Below are positions 31,267 to 40,837 of a stretch of 48,394 nucleotides of DNA, piece after piece. This DNA is from Nostoc mirabile CHAB5784 (GTDB taxonomy: Bacteria > Cyanobacteriota > Cyanobacteriia > Cyanobacteriales > Nostocaceae): the NCBI RefSeq assembly GCF_020829645.1, contig NZ_JAIVFS010000063.1, positions 1 to 48,394 of the forward strand, read 5' to 3'. The translations under genes and the position numbers were made by a program. The notes under the pieces are model-generated. The model was not told where the DNA came from. It made no database searches and was given only the letters and a program-made list of their open reading frames with translations. The first letter of the stretch is position 1, and each line of letters begins with the position of its first letter.

Positions 31267-33891
31267 CTACAACCAATTACCAACTATAATGTAGGGTGCC
31301 CAGTACATCGGACGGTTATATTCAGGAGCTTCAAGTAATTTTAATTGAGCAAAGCGTAAGGCCTCTGCTGTAGTTTTACCAGTCACTAACTGGTGGTAAA
31401 ATTCCTCAATAAATAAAGCTGTGGAGTTATCGCCAATTTGCCATAGGGAGGCTAAAGTACTCCGCGCACCTGCACGCAGGGCAACTCCTGCTAATCCCAA
31501 GGCAGCTCGGTTATCTCCTGCTGCTGTTTCGCAAGCACTTAAAACAAGTAATTCAACTGGCTCTGTTCGTTTTTGCTCTCTACTTTTGAGCAAGCTATCT
31601 AATTCACTCACATTGATGCGTCCATCAGCTGCTAATATAAAAGTGTCTTTTGCTTTAGAGCTAAATTGCCCGTGAGTTGCAAAATGAACAACTCTAAAAG
31701 GTTGAGCGTTGATAGTTTTTGCTAAATTTGTACTGGTAAAATTTTTATCCAATAATGTAGTTGTCGATACGCCTGATTCCTGAATTAATTTCAGTTCCAC
31801 CAAAACGTTGGGAAGTGGTGCAAACTTTTCATTTTTGGGTGGTTGTGATAGTCCTCCAACCAGGGCATTTAATTTTTTGTGTGCTAAAGGTTTGGGAGTA
31901 AATAGTTGCAGTCCGGGGCTAATAGCTACAGAGTATTTTTGGACTAAATACTCTTTGCCATCATACAATGCAGACATTGGTATATTTCGCAGCAACCCAT
32001 CTGGAATAAAGACTAGAGTATTAACTTTACTATTTTTAAGGTCTGTTTCAACTGGTTTGATTAACCAATTATAAAGCTGTTGAGAAGCTGCTTTAAATTT
32101 CTGATTAGCATCGGGTTCGACTATTGTCTTTCGTATTTTTGTAATAACTTGCTCTACCTGCTGACGATTGACTTTAGAAGTTTTATGCATCAATGTTTGA
32201 TTGGGAAGTTTGATAATAATTTCTAAATGGTTATCTAGAATAATCGGGTAGAAAATAGCAGTATACGGGTTGTCGCGGTCTACTAATTTGTCTAATACCA
32301 CAAATTGATTGCTCAAGCAAGCTTCTCGGAAAAAGTTGTCGAGTTCTGCAACTTGCAAGGCTTCAATTCGCTGTCGTGCCTTATCTAAATCTGGTTTTCC
32401 TTGTCCAATCTCTTGTAAAATCAGCTCTACAGACTGCCGATAAAGAGGTTCTATGCGATCGCGAAAATTGAACTGCACGTCTCGATTAACTGCAACTAAA
32501 TCTCTGCGAAGAGACTGAATATCTGTTATAGCAGCATCATAAGCAGATATGGCGGCTGGGATATTTCCCTGTGCTTTGAGTAAGCGTCCTAACTGCCACT
32601 CAAGGCGATAAGCTATATCTGAGGCATCGATTTTTTCAGCCAGAAATAAGGCTTGCTGCGTCAAATCCTGTGCTTCTTGCAATTGTTGGTTATGCTCGTA
32701 AACTTCTCCCAAGCTGCCCAGTGCATAGGATTCGGCACGTTCATCGCCGATTATTTTAGCTTCGTGAGCGCTACTTGCCAGAATCTCTACAATGTCTTTT
32801 TTATTACCAATTGTGGTCAAAGTCTGAGCAAAATTGATCCGTGCATAAATACCAGCTTGATTGGTAGGCAGATTGGGGACTTGAGATTGGATTGTGGGTA
32901 TTAATGACTTTGCTTCAGTGATGCGTTCGTTTTCGACAAGCAAACTCAGCTGATTAATCAGGGATTGAACTTTGGTTAGAGGGTTTGGTGCAATTTTGGC
33001 AGCATTTTCATAATGAGCGATCGCCTCTTTAATATTACTTAACGACCTAGCAGTGTTACCGAGGCTAAATTCCGTCAAACTAATTTCTAGAGGCAGTTGT
33101 AGACGTTGAGCGATTTCTAAGCTTTGTTGTAAGTTTTTCTGGGATGACTCAAGTTCGCCTAATTGTTGTAACACATTGCCAAGCGATCGCAAAGCTGTTA
33201 CTTTTACAATTGAGTCAGGTTGGGAAATTAATTGTTGGGATACTTCATTCAATATATTTAAGCTACGGCGGTAAAAACCAGCAACTCGTAAGGCTTGTGC
33301 TTGGTTAATACGGCTGCGCGTTACTCCAGCATTGTCACCTAATTTCTTCCAGATTTGCTCTGCTTGTTGTGATGTTTTTATAGATGCATCAGTTTGTCCC
33401 TGTTCTAGTTGCAATTCGCCCTGAATATTTAGAGTTTGTGCAAGAATTTCTAACAATTCAGATTTTGGATTGTTGACATTTAACTTTTGATTTATCTCAT
33501 CCCAGCCAAGTAATTTTAAACTATTGTCAATAGTTGCATAAGCTTCTTTCCAGGAACCGAGTTGCTGGTATACAAGACAGAGGTTAGTGTGCGCTGCGGC
33601 TTGTGCAAGGTTATTGCTTTGTTGTTGATAGATACGGACAGCTTGTTGTAGAATAGTTACCGCTTCAGCAAAGCGTCCAGCTTGATAAAGTACTTCTCCT
33701 TGAGAGACAAGTTGCTGTGGGATTATGGCTGAGGGTTTGGTATTTTGGGTGTAGAATCCGGCGGGTGAATTTGTCTGGGGTTGTTTGGCGAATGTGCTGG
33801 GGATAATAGTTAGGGAAAAAGCAAGGGTAAATAGGACTACATTTGTTAGCGCAAATCTAAGGAGTCGCTTGGTTAGTGCAAATGGATGCAT
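31267..33891 (-). CDS. Exported TPR-CHAT protein (caspase-like peptidase domain)
   Basis: An 874-residue protein. A signal peptide covers residues 1-35 (VVLFTLAFSLTIIPSTFA). Tetratricopeptide repeats run from ~45 to 480, including GEVLYQAGRFAEAVTILQQA. The CHAT domain occupies ~560-874, with the catalytic pair His740 in HFATHGQF and Cys787 in LVLSACETAAGD, and ends WAPYIIVGNWL. CHAT domains are caspase-related cysteine peptidases; export suggests action in the periplasm or at the surface. It starts 10 nt after the adhesin gene and so is probably co-transcribed with it. The adhesin could be a substrate, which is speculation. Confidence 0.92.
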   Translation of the reverse strand: MHPFALTKRLLRFALTNVVLFTLAFSLTIIPSTFAKQPQTNSPAGFYTQNTKPSAIIPQQLVSQGEVLYQAGRFAEAVTILQQAVRIYQQQSNNLAQAAAHTNLCLVYQQLGSWKEAYATIDNSLKLLGWDEINQKLNVNNPKSELLEILAQTLNIQGELQLEQGQTDASIKTSQQAEQIWKKLGDNAGVTRSRINQAQALRVAGFYRRSLNILNEVSQQLISQPDSIVKVTALRSLGNVLQQLGELESSQKNLQQSLEIAQRLQLPLEISLTEFSLGNTARSLSNIKEAIAHYENAAKIAPNPLTKVQSLINQLSLLVENERITEAKSLIPTIQSQVPNLPTNQAGIYARINFAQTLTTIGNKKDIVEILASSAHEAKIIGDERAESYALGSLGEVYEHNQQLQEAQDLTQQALFLAEKIDASDIAYRLEWQLGRLLKAQGNIPAAISAYDAAITDIQSLRRDLVAVNRDVQFNFRDRIEPLYRQSVELILQEIGQGKPDLDKARQRIEALQVAELDNFFREACLSNQFVVLDKLVDRDNPYTAIFYPIILDNHLEIIIKLPNQTLMHKTSKVNRQQVEQVITKIRKTIVEPDANQKFKAASQQLYNWLIKPVETDLKNSKVNTLVFIPDGLLRNIPMSALYDGKEYLVQKYSVAISPGLQLFTPKPLAHKKLNALVGGLSQPPKNEKFAPLPNVLVELKLIQESGVSTTTLLDKNFTSTNLAKTINAQPFRVVHFATHGQFSSKAKDTFILAADGRINVSELDSLLKSREQKRTEPVELLVLSACETAAGDNRAALGLAGVALRAGARSTLASLWQIGDNSTALFIEEFYHQLVTGKTTAEALRFAQLKLLEAPEYNRPMYWAPYIIVGNWL

Positions 33892-33901
33892 ATTTCACAC
33901 C

Positions 33902-36900
33902 TTAGCGAGATGCAGGACAAGAAGCAGGAGTTTGCCAAGAACTGTGAGGGGTGACACCAGGTACTTGTGCCACGAGTTCTACATTTCCATTGCGATTAAC
34001 TACCCAACCAGTAGCTTCCACAATTGTCGTCACAGTAACTTTAGTAGTATTTGAGACTGCTATTGGTTGTGGGGAAATTGTTGTTTTAGCATTTGCTGGT
34101 TTTGGTCTTAATCTCACCCACGCAGATAGAGTACTTGTATCTTGTAATGGTTCAGTGGGACTCATGGGGAGTCCGCCGCGTCCAGCAATCACAAATCGGT
34201 TTTGGGCATAATCTGGACTATAGCAGCCTTGAGCTACTTGGGTGTCAACTGGTATTGTTGGCAATTGCACTAACCCATTGTTAGGGCCAATATATGGGGT
34301 GTTAAGTTCTACAGTGCCTTGTCTACCAAATTCTGAACTAGCAGTGATGTCACTCAAAGGAGTTGGACTTTCACGGAACTCAATACCATAAATGCCATTG
34401 GCTTGAATCTCTACTATACCACCTTTGCCTTTATAAGCATTAGCAGTGATGTCACTATTTTCACTGGGGACGGCGAGGATGAAACCATTGAGGGCATTGA
34501 TGGTAATGTTGCCACCATCACCACCAAACTGCTCAACGCCTGCATTGGTAGTGATTTGACTGCGATCGCGTAATGATAATAACTCTTGCACGTTAAGAGT
34601 GATATTACCACCAGTGTTACTGCGAGTTGCAGCGGAGATTGTGCCTCGCTCTAGTTTAAGGAAGCCTGCGGCCAGTTGGATATTACCGCCAGTACCTTCT
34701 CCTTGACTATCAACGGCAATTACAGCACCATCTCGAATTGTCATGATTCTGGGGTCGATGATGATATTACCACCATTACCAATAGAACCTTCACTGGTAC
34801 TGGCAAATAGACCAGTTTTTAAACCAGAGAGGGTAATATTGTCTTTGACCTGGAATGTAATATTACCAGCGTTGGATTTACCAGAAGTGATGGTGGATAC
34901 TTGACCACCATTGCTAGCTTCAAAAGTGTTAGCAAAAATGCTGACACTGCCTGCATCCCCTTTTCCTTCAGTACTGGCATCAAGTCGGGCACCATTGGTA
35001 ACTTCTAGCGAGCCAGTGGTAATCGATACACCTCCGGCTTTGCCCTCTGCTCCAGGGTAGACTCGGCTGTATGCCCCACTGTCAGATCCATCCTTGCCTT
35101 CACCATCAAACTTGATAGCATCTGTAGCAGTAATGGTAACACTGCCTGCATCCCCTTTTCCAAGCGTACTGGCATCAAGTCGGGCACCATTGGTAATTTC
35201 TAGTGAGCCAGTGGTAATCGATACACCTCCGGCTTTGCCCTCTGCTCCAGGCTTGACTTCGCTGAATGCCCCACTGTCAAATTCATACTTACTACCTTCA
35301 CCATCAAACTTGATAGCATCTGTGGCAGTAATGGTGACACTGCCTGCATCCCCTTTTCCAAACGTATTGGCATCAAGTTGGGCACCATTGGTAACTTCTA
35401 GTGAGCCTGTTCTAATCGATACACCTCCGGCATTGCCCTCTGCTCCATAGAAGACTCGGCTGTATGCACCACTGTTAAATCTATCCTTACTACCTTCACC
35501 ATCAAACTTGATAGTATCTCTAGCAGTAATGCTGACACTGCCTGCATCCCCTTTTCCAAAGGTACTGGCACTCAGTAGAGCACCATTGGTAACTTCTAGT
35601 GAGCCAGTGGTAATCGATACACCTCCGGCGTTGCCCTCTGCTCCAGAGTAGACTCGGCTGTATGCTCCACTGTCAAATCCATCTTTGTTCTTGCCTTCAC
35701 CATCAAACTTGATAGCATCTGTGGCAGTAATGATGACACTGCCTGCATCCCCTTTTCCAACCGTACTGGCACTCAGTACCGCACCATTGGTTACTTCTAG
35801 TGAGCCAGTGGTAATCAATACACCTCCGGCTTTGCCCTCTGCTCCAGGCTTGACTTCGCTGAATGCCCCACTGTCTAATCCATGCTTATCTTCACCATCA
35901 AACTTGATAGTATCTGTGGCAGAAATGGTGACACTGCCTGCATCCCCTTTTCCAAACGTATCAGCACTCAGTAGAGCACCATTGGTAACTTCTAGTGAGC
36001 CTGTTCTAATCGATACACCTCCGGCGTTGCCCTCTGCTCCAAAGATGACTCGGCTGTATGCACCACTGTTAAGGGACCTGCCTTCACCATCAAACTTGAT
36101 AGTATCAGCAGTAATGTTGACACTGCCTGCATTGCCTTTTCCAAAAGTACTGGCACTCAGTAGGGCACCATTGGTTACTTCTAGTGAGCTAGTGTTAATC
36201 AATACACCTCCGGCTTTCCCCTCTGCTCCAGAGTAGACTCGGCTGTATGCCCCACTGTCAAATCCATCGTTAGCTTCACCGTCAAACTTGATCGCATCTC
36301 TAGCAAAAATGCTAACACTGCCTGCATCCCCTTTTCCCAACGTACTGGCACTCAGTTGGGCACCATTGGTTACTTCTAGTGAGCTTGTGGTAATCGATAC
36401 ACCTCCGGCTTTGCCCTCTGCTCCAAAGATGACTTCGCTGTACGCCGCACTGTAAGATCCATCGTTAGCTTCACCATCAAACTTGATCGCATCTCTAGCA
36501 AAAATGCTAACACTGCCTGCATCCCCTTTTCCCAACGTACTGGCACTCAGTTGGGCACCATTGGTTACTTCTAGTGAGCCAGTGGTAATCGATACACCTC
36601 CGGCATTGCCCTCTGCTCCAGGTCTGACTTGGCTGTATGCCCCACTGTAATATCCATCCTGACCTTTACCTTTACCATCAAATTTGATAGTATCACTAGC
36701 AGAAATGGTGACACTGCCTGCATTCCCTTTTCCACCAAAGTTACTGGCACTCAGTAGGGCACCGTTGGTTACTTCTAGTGAGCCTGTTGTAATCGATACA
36801 CCTCCGGCATTGCCCTCTGCTCCAGAGTAGACTCGGCTGTATGCCCCAGTTTCAGATCTATTTTTTTTAGCTTCACCATCAAACTTGATAGTATCTCTAG

Positions 36901-38023
36901 CAGAAATGGTGACACTGCCTGCATCCCCTTTTCCAAAGGTACTGGCACTCAGTAAGGCACCATTGGTCACTTCTAGTGAACCTGTGGTAATCGATACACC
37001 TCCAGCTTTGCCCTCCCCGTTTTTTTCTACTGTGCTATTAACTAAACTGTTATCCAAAAAGACAGTATCGGTAGCATTAATTTTAATATCTCCTGCCGTA
37101 GCCGTTGCTGTACCCAAACCTGACTTAATGCCAGCAACAAGTTGACTTTGTTGTTTTAAATCTAAATTCCGGGCATTGACTGTAATTGAGCCTTCCCCAC
37201 CGGCACGCACATCCACTACTGCGCCATTACTCAAAGAGATATCGGCTCTTGGTACATCATCAGGGACGCTCAAACTCAGGTCTTGACTATCAACATTTAA
37301 TCCCACAGTCCCATTACCAGAAACTCCTGCCAATTCTACTAGCCCACCTAAAGCATTCAAGGAGCCACCATCAAGGACGATATCTCCACCTACTAACAAC
37401 AAACTTCGCCCATCTGGGACTCTCAACCCTTTGAGATTATTTCCCGCATTGGTGGTTGACCTATTCTCAATTTTGGCAGCTTGCAGTTGATTAAAAAACA
37501 GTGCAGAAGGATTAATTGCTAGTAATTTAGAGGGAGGTTGGGGATTGGTAGCGCTGAAGGTGCTACCATCGCTCCATTTGAAACTGCTGGCTGTGGTTGC
37601 TAAAAATGAACCACCAATATCTAATCGTGCATTCGCTCCAAAGATAATGCCATTGGGATTAAGCAGAAATAGATTAGCGGTGCCGTTAGCGCGAATTAAT
37701 CCATCAATATTAGAAATGGAACCACCTGTGACTCTAGTAATGATATTTTGAATATCTCCTGCATTATTAAAAGAAGCAGTGCCACCATTAGGAACAGAAA
37801 ACTCTCTAAAGCTGTGAAACAAATTACTTCCTGCTTGCGTTCCTCCAGTGATATTAAAGGTGTTTCCATCCCTGGCGACGCTAGAGTTCTTGGGTAAGGT
37901 GTTATCTGGGGTAATTTGAGCAAAAACCCTATCCTGTAAAGAAGCAATTAACACACTTGCTACCATCAAACTACTATACCAATACCACCAATCTTGAGTT
38001 ATCCCTGACATAGCATCCCTCAA
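33902..38023 (-). CDS. Large filamentous-haemagglutinin-like adhesin (two-partner secretion type)
   Basis: A 1373-residue exported protein. The signal segment is around residues 12-36 (SSLMVASVLIASLQDRVFAQ). The TPS secretion domain (~37-190) carries GSNLFHSFREFSVPNGGTAS and the NPNGIIFG motif. After a linker, eleven ~62-72-residue repeats (AGGVSITTGSLEVTNGA ... AGSVTISA ... IKFDGE) build a long beta-helix, followed by a classical cyanobacterial haemagglutinin end (VAQGCYSPDYAQNRFVIAGR, GGLPMSPTEPL) and a final Cys. No TpsB partner was found in the window, so secretion would need a transporter encoded elsewhere. It lies between the CHASE2 gene and the TPR-CHAT gene. Confidence 0.93.
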   Translation of the reverse strand: MRDAMSGITQDWWYWYSSLMVASVLIASLQDRVFAQITPDNTLPKNSSVARDGNTFNITGGTQAGSNLFHSFREFSVPNGGTASFNNAGDIQNIITRVTGGSISNIDGLIRANGTANLFLLNPNGIIFGANARLDIGGSFLATTASSFKWSDGSTFSATNPQPPSKLLAINPSALFFNQLQAAKIENRSTTNAGNNLKGLRVPDGRSLLLVGGDIVLDGGSLNALGGLVELAGVSGNGTVGLNVDSQDLSLSVPDDVPRADISLSNGAVVDVRAGGEGSITVNARNLDLKQQSQLVAGIKSGLGTATATAGDIKINATDTVFLDNSLVNSTVEKNGEGKAGGVSITTGSLEVTNGALLSASTFGKGDAGSVTISARDTIKFDGEAKKNRSETGAYSRVYSGAEGNAGGVSITTGSLEVTNGALLSASNFGGKGNAGSVTISASDTIKFDGKGKGQDGYYSGAYSQVRPGAEGNAGGVSITTGSLEVTNGAQLSASTLGKGDAGSVSIFARDAIKFDGEANDGSYSAAYSEVIFGAEGKAGGVSITTSSLEVTNGAQLSASTLGKGDAGSVSIFARDAIKFDGEANDGFDSGAYSRVYSGAEGKAGGVLINTSSLEVTNGALLSASTFGKGNAGSVNITADTIKFDGEGRSLNSGAYSRVIFGAEGNAGGVSIRTGSLEVTNGALLSADTFGKGDAGSVTISATDTIKFDGEDKHGLDSGAFSEVKPGAEGKAGGVLITTGSLEVTNGAVLSASTVGKGDAGSVIITATDAIKFDGEGKNKDGFDSGAYSRVYSGAEGNAGGVSITTGSLEVTNGALLSASTFGKGDAGSVSITARDTIKFDGEGSKDRFNSGAYSRVFYGAEGNAGGVSIRTGSLEVTNGAQLDANTFGKGDAGSVTITATDAIKFDGEGSKYEFDSGAFSEVKPGAEGKAGGVSITTGSLEITNGARLDASTLGKGDAGSVTITATDAIKFDGEGKDGSDSGAYSRVYPGAEGKAGGVSITTGSLEVTNGARLDASTEGKGDAGSVSIFANTFEASNGGQVSTITSGKSNAGNITFQVKDNITLSGLKTGLFASTSEGSIGNGGNIIIDPRIMTIRDGAVIAVDSQGEGTGGNIQLAAGFLKLERGTISAATRSNTGGNITLNVQELLSLRDRSQITTNAGVEQFGGDGGNITINALNGFILAVPSENSDITANAYKGKGGIVEIQANGIYGIEFRESPTPLSDITASSEFGRQGTVELNTPYIGPNNGLVQLPTIPVDTQVAQGCYSPDYAQNRFVIAGRGGLPMSPTEPLQDTSTLSAWVRLRPKPANAKTTISPQPIAVSNTTKVTVTTIVEATGWVVNRNGNVELVAQVPGVTPHSSWQTPASCPASR
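34955..37010. repeat. Eleven-unit ~200-bp tandem repeat in the adhesin gene
   Basis: The cores accattggtaacttctagtg and gatacacctccggc recur eleven times with 185-215 bp spacing. Variation is concentrated in the segment coding YSRV/FSEV and in the linker after KFDGE. The remainder is nearly identical, implying recent amplification or homogenisation. Confidence 0.95.
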
Positions 38024-38291
38024 AAATCAGTAACTGCATCGTGTGACTAATGTTATTAAAACAGAATTCAGGAGTTAGGACTCCCGATTCGCTCATTTTT
38101 TCAGGAGTTAAAAGAAAGGCTACTTAGGAGTCGGCGTTACATAAATGCGGGATGAATCAGCTAAGTACAGGTATTTCTCTATATTTTAAATAGTGAAGTA
38201 ATAATCGAATTGAGTATTTAAGCATATCTACAGATTTGGAATAAGATAATCTCAGTAGACTCACAGTATGGACAATACACAGTAGAACACC

Positions 38292-40709
38292 TTAATTCAT
38301 CCTTTTATTATGCAACGCCAATATAACTACAACACCACTTGCAACCACAGCAAAGGCTGAGGGAATAAATGGCAACCATACCCCTTGTTTTAAAACAGCG
38401 ATGCTTCCAAAAGGAGCCGCGCACAGCGCGATCGCACAAGCTCCATATAAAATGATAATTATCACAAATATAGCGCATCTTTTACTGAGTAGTGAACGAC
38501 ATACGCACCCAACAATCAGACCAGACACACTCGACCATGCCCATATCCAAACAATATCGCACCAGAAAGGCAAAACCCCAAGAATTGGACGTCTGTCTAA
38601 AACTGCACTCACAATTTGGCTGACCATTTGCGCTTGTATAAATATGCCTGGTATTTCCTGGTAAGGTTGCTGTGCAGCAGAGTCGGGAGTTGACCAAGTA
38701 TCGCTGATAGTGTTAGCTGTCACTCCAATGAGAACTACCCTATCTTTGAGCAAATCAAAGTTAACTCGATCGCTCAGTACATCTGCTAAAGAAACTCTTG
38801 CGTAATCTGCATTACGGTAATTAACAAGTATTTGAATTCCGCCTAAATCAACTCTTTGTTGATAGCCACCACTGCGGCCTGGTTTTAAGCGTTTAAATAC
38901 TTTAGAACCAAATTGTACATAATCCTCATTTAGATCGGGTTGAATATTTTCGTAAGATAAATAACGAGCAGCTAATTGCAACGAAAGTGAGTAAGGCGTT
39001 GTACAAGCAGACGAAGGCTCTTGTGCCATCATCATAATTTGGCGACGCACGATACCATCTATATCTTGAATTGCATCAGTAAAACCCTGACGTTCTACAG
39101 GGACTTTAAGAGGTGGTTTAACACCTTCGGGGTCGTGTTTACGATCTCTGCCTTTACAGACAACTACTATATTTTCTTTGCTCAGTTCAGTAGCAAGTTG
39201 TATCGGCTTTGATTCATTTCGGGGGTCAGCAAAATCTCTATAAATATCCAGTCCAATGACTCGTGGTTGATACTTTTGTAATTTGTTGAGTAATTGAGCT
39301 AACGTACTATCCGAAATAGATTTCACTCCTGTGGTCGTCTCTTGTCGGGATTGAATATCTTTTTCGGTAACTTCAACAACGAGCAATCTTGGATCTAAAT
39401 CTTCCTTTGGTCGCAGGACGAAGATTTGGTTAAAAGTTTGCAGTTCAGCCTTTTCAAAAAACCCCAAGTATCTCAGACCTATCGTTGAAAGAGTCACAAT
39501 AGCAGTACTCAGCAGTACAGTCCAAAGTTTGCACTTTCGAGTTGCAATTGTGCTTTTCGTCTTTGGGGTCGAAATTATGCTCTGAGTCGAAACTTCGCCG
39601 CGAGTCTCGGTGTCACCCCAACCACCGCGCAGTTCTTGCCAAGTTATCGGAACAGTTGTAGGATTCTGACAAATCACTGGCAACCAACTAGCACAAGGGA
39701 AGTCATTTTCCAATCCCTGAAGTCTTTCCCGCGCTTCTCGCACAGCCAGATAAAATGGCTTTCCACCCGCAAAAGCGACAAGAAAGTTTTTCAAAAACTC
39801 CTGTGCTACTAAATCTGGTACCCCTTCCCGCATCACAATCATTTGGGGAATGTTCAAATCAGCTAAATTTCGTGCCAAACCAATGCCATCACAGGAGTTG
39901 AAAATTGCCAATTTTAAACCGCGTGTAATTGCTGTCTTAAGTGCATTCTTAAATTGGTAAATTATTAAACTCTCTGTCTGATTGATGTAAATTTCCCCTA
40001 TTTCTCCATCTGCAATACTAGCGCTATGCCCGGCAAAAAACAGAATATCCCAATTCTGATTCCACAATTGCTCATCAAGCTCTTTTCGTGTAGGTTCGAC
40101 AAGGAATGTAGTTTGAGTATCTGTTAAACCTTGCAACCAAGAACGGTCTTTATCAATATCAATACCAAAACTGTTACCGAGAATTGCTAAAATGTTGACT
40201 TTAACTGTGGTAGATTTTTGCACTACCTGAGGAGATGCATACTCATGATTGCTCAAACCTAATTCAGCTTTAGGGTAATGCTCAAAAAAATCCCATAGAT
40301 GCCAAGGTAGCCGATGCAGTAAAGTTATATTTGTTTCAACAATAACTCTAATTTCATCATCTCGGCTGAGTAGAGTTCTTAACTGTCGTTCAATATTTTG
40401 GAAGGGTTCAGATTTCAACCAAGTATTTATATGTATTTGTAACTGATGACACACTTCATCGAAATCATTCACAGAAATATTGGTAATATCTTGTGAATGC
40501 ACTTTTATACGTTGATTGCTGCCCAAACGTTGATGGACAGCTTCGTAGAGTAACTTCCATCTTCTGTATATCTCGGAAAGTTCTGGTACTGCTGGCAGAC
40601 TCCCTGTTATTTTAAATAATTGGTTATTGTGCCAAAGTTGAGCCGTGACAACAGGAAATCCTTGATTTAAGTCTCCTCCCAACAAGCTGAAGATAACTAG
40701 CTTACTCAT
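38292..40709 (-). CDS. CHAT-CHASE2 fusion membrane protein
   Basis: Residue numbers use the ATG at 40709 (805 residues). The N-terminal ~350 residues form a CHAT domain with His228 in LFFAGHSAS and Cys273 in AIFNSCDG. A membrane segment at ~395-415 (WTVLLSTAIVTLSTIGLRYL) leads to a CHASE2 sensory domain (~420-690; LLVVEVTEKDIQS, VIGLDIYRDFAD, VVLIGVTANTISDTWSTPDS). Three terminal membrane helices follow. CHASE2 usually senses an extracytoplasmic signal, here coupled to a cytoplasmic caspase-like domain. The ATG at 40730 lies inside the heptamer repeat array, so the later start, which begins with the family-like MSKLVIFSLLGGD, is preferred. Confidence 0.9.
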   Translation of the reverse strand: MSKLVIFSLLGGDLNQGFPVVTAQLWHNNQLFKITGSLPAVPELSEIYRRWKLLYEAVHQRLGSNQRIKVHSQDITNISVNDFDEVCHQLQIHINTWLKSEPFQNIERQLRTLLSRDDEIRVIVETNITLLHRLPWHLWDFFEHYPKAELGLSNHEYASPQVVQKSTTVKVNILAILGNSFGIDIDKDRSWLQGLTDTQTTFLVEPTRKELDEQLWNQNWDILFFAGHSASIADGEIGEIYINQTESLIIYQFKNALKTAITRGLKLAIFNSCDGIGLARNLADLNIPQMIVMREGVPDLVAQEFLKNFLVAFAGGKPFYLAVREARERLQGLENDFPCASWLPVICQNPTTVPITWQELRGGWGDTETRGEVSTQSIISTPKTKSTIATRKCKLWTVLLSTAIVTLSTIGLRYLGFFEKAELQTFNQIFVLRPKEDLDPRLLVVEVTEKDIQSRQETTTGVKSISDSTLAQLLNKLQKYQPRVIGLDIYRDFADPRNESKPIQLATELSKENIVVVCKGRDRKHDPEGVKPPLKVPVERQGFTDAIQDIDGIVRRQIMMMAQEPSSACTTPYSLSLQLAARYLSYENIQPDLNEDYVQFGSKVFKRLKPGRSGGYQQRVDLGGIQILVNYRNADYARVSLADVLSDRVNFDLLKDRVVLIGVTANTISDTWSTPDSAAQQPYQEIPGIFIQAQMVSQIVSAVLDRRPILGVLPFWCDIVWIWAWSSVSGLIVGCVCRSLLSKRCAIFVIIIILYGACAIALCAAPFGSIAVLKQGVWLPFIPSAFAVVASGVVVILALHNKRMN

Positions 40710-40837
40710 TTGTCCTTTGTTGTTTGTCATTTGTCCTTTGTCCTTTGTCAGTTGTCCTTTGTCAGTTGTCCTTTGTCATTTATTTAAATTGATGACCAAT
40801 GACTAATGACTAATGACCAATGACTAATGACTAATAA
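40710..40837. repeat. Heptanucleotide short tandem repeats (STRR-like), two arms
   Basis: From 40710 to about 40779 the sequence is read in 7-bp units (cctttgt, cagttgt, catttgt). After a tatttaaattga centre it continues in 7-bp units actaatg/accaatg to 40837. This matches the STRR type repeats known in heterocystous cyanobacteria. It fills the whole space between the DUF1822 stop and the CHASE2 start and offers AAAGGA just before the preferred ATG. Confidence 0.9.

Noticed and set aside
34955..37010. Long plus-strand open frames (for example 35685-36236) rich in Pro/Ser/Leu
   Set aside because: They are antisense shadows of the adhesin repeats, which have a signal peptide and domain matches on the minus strand.
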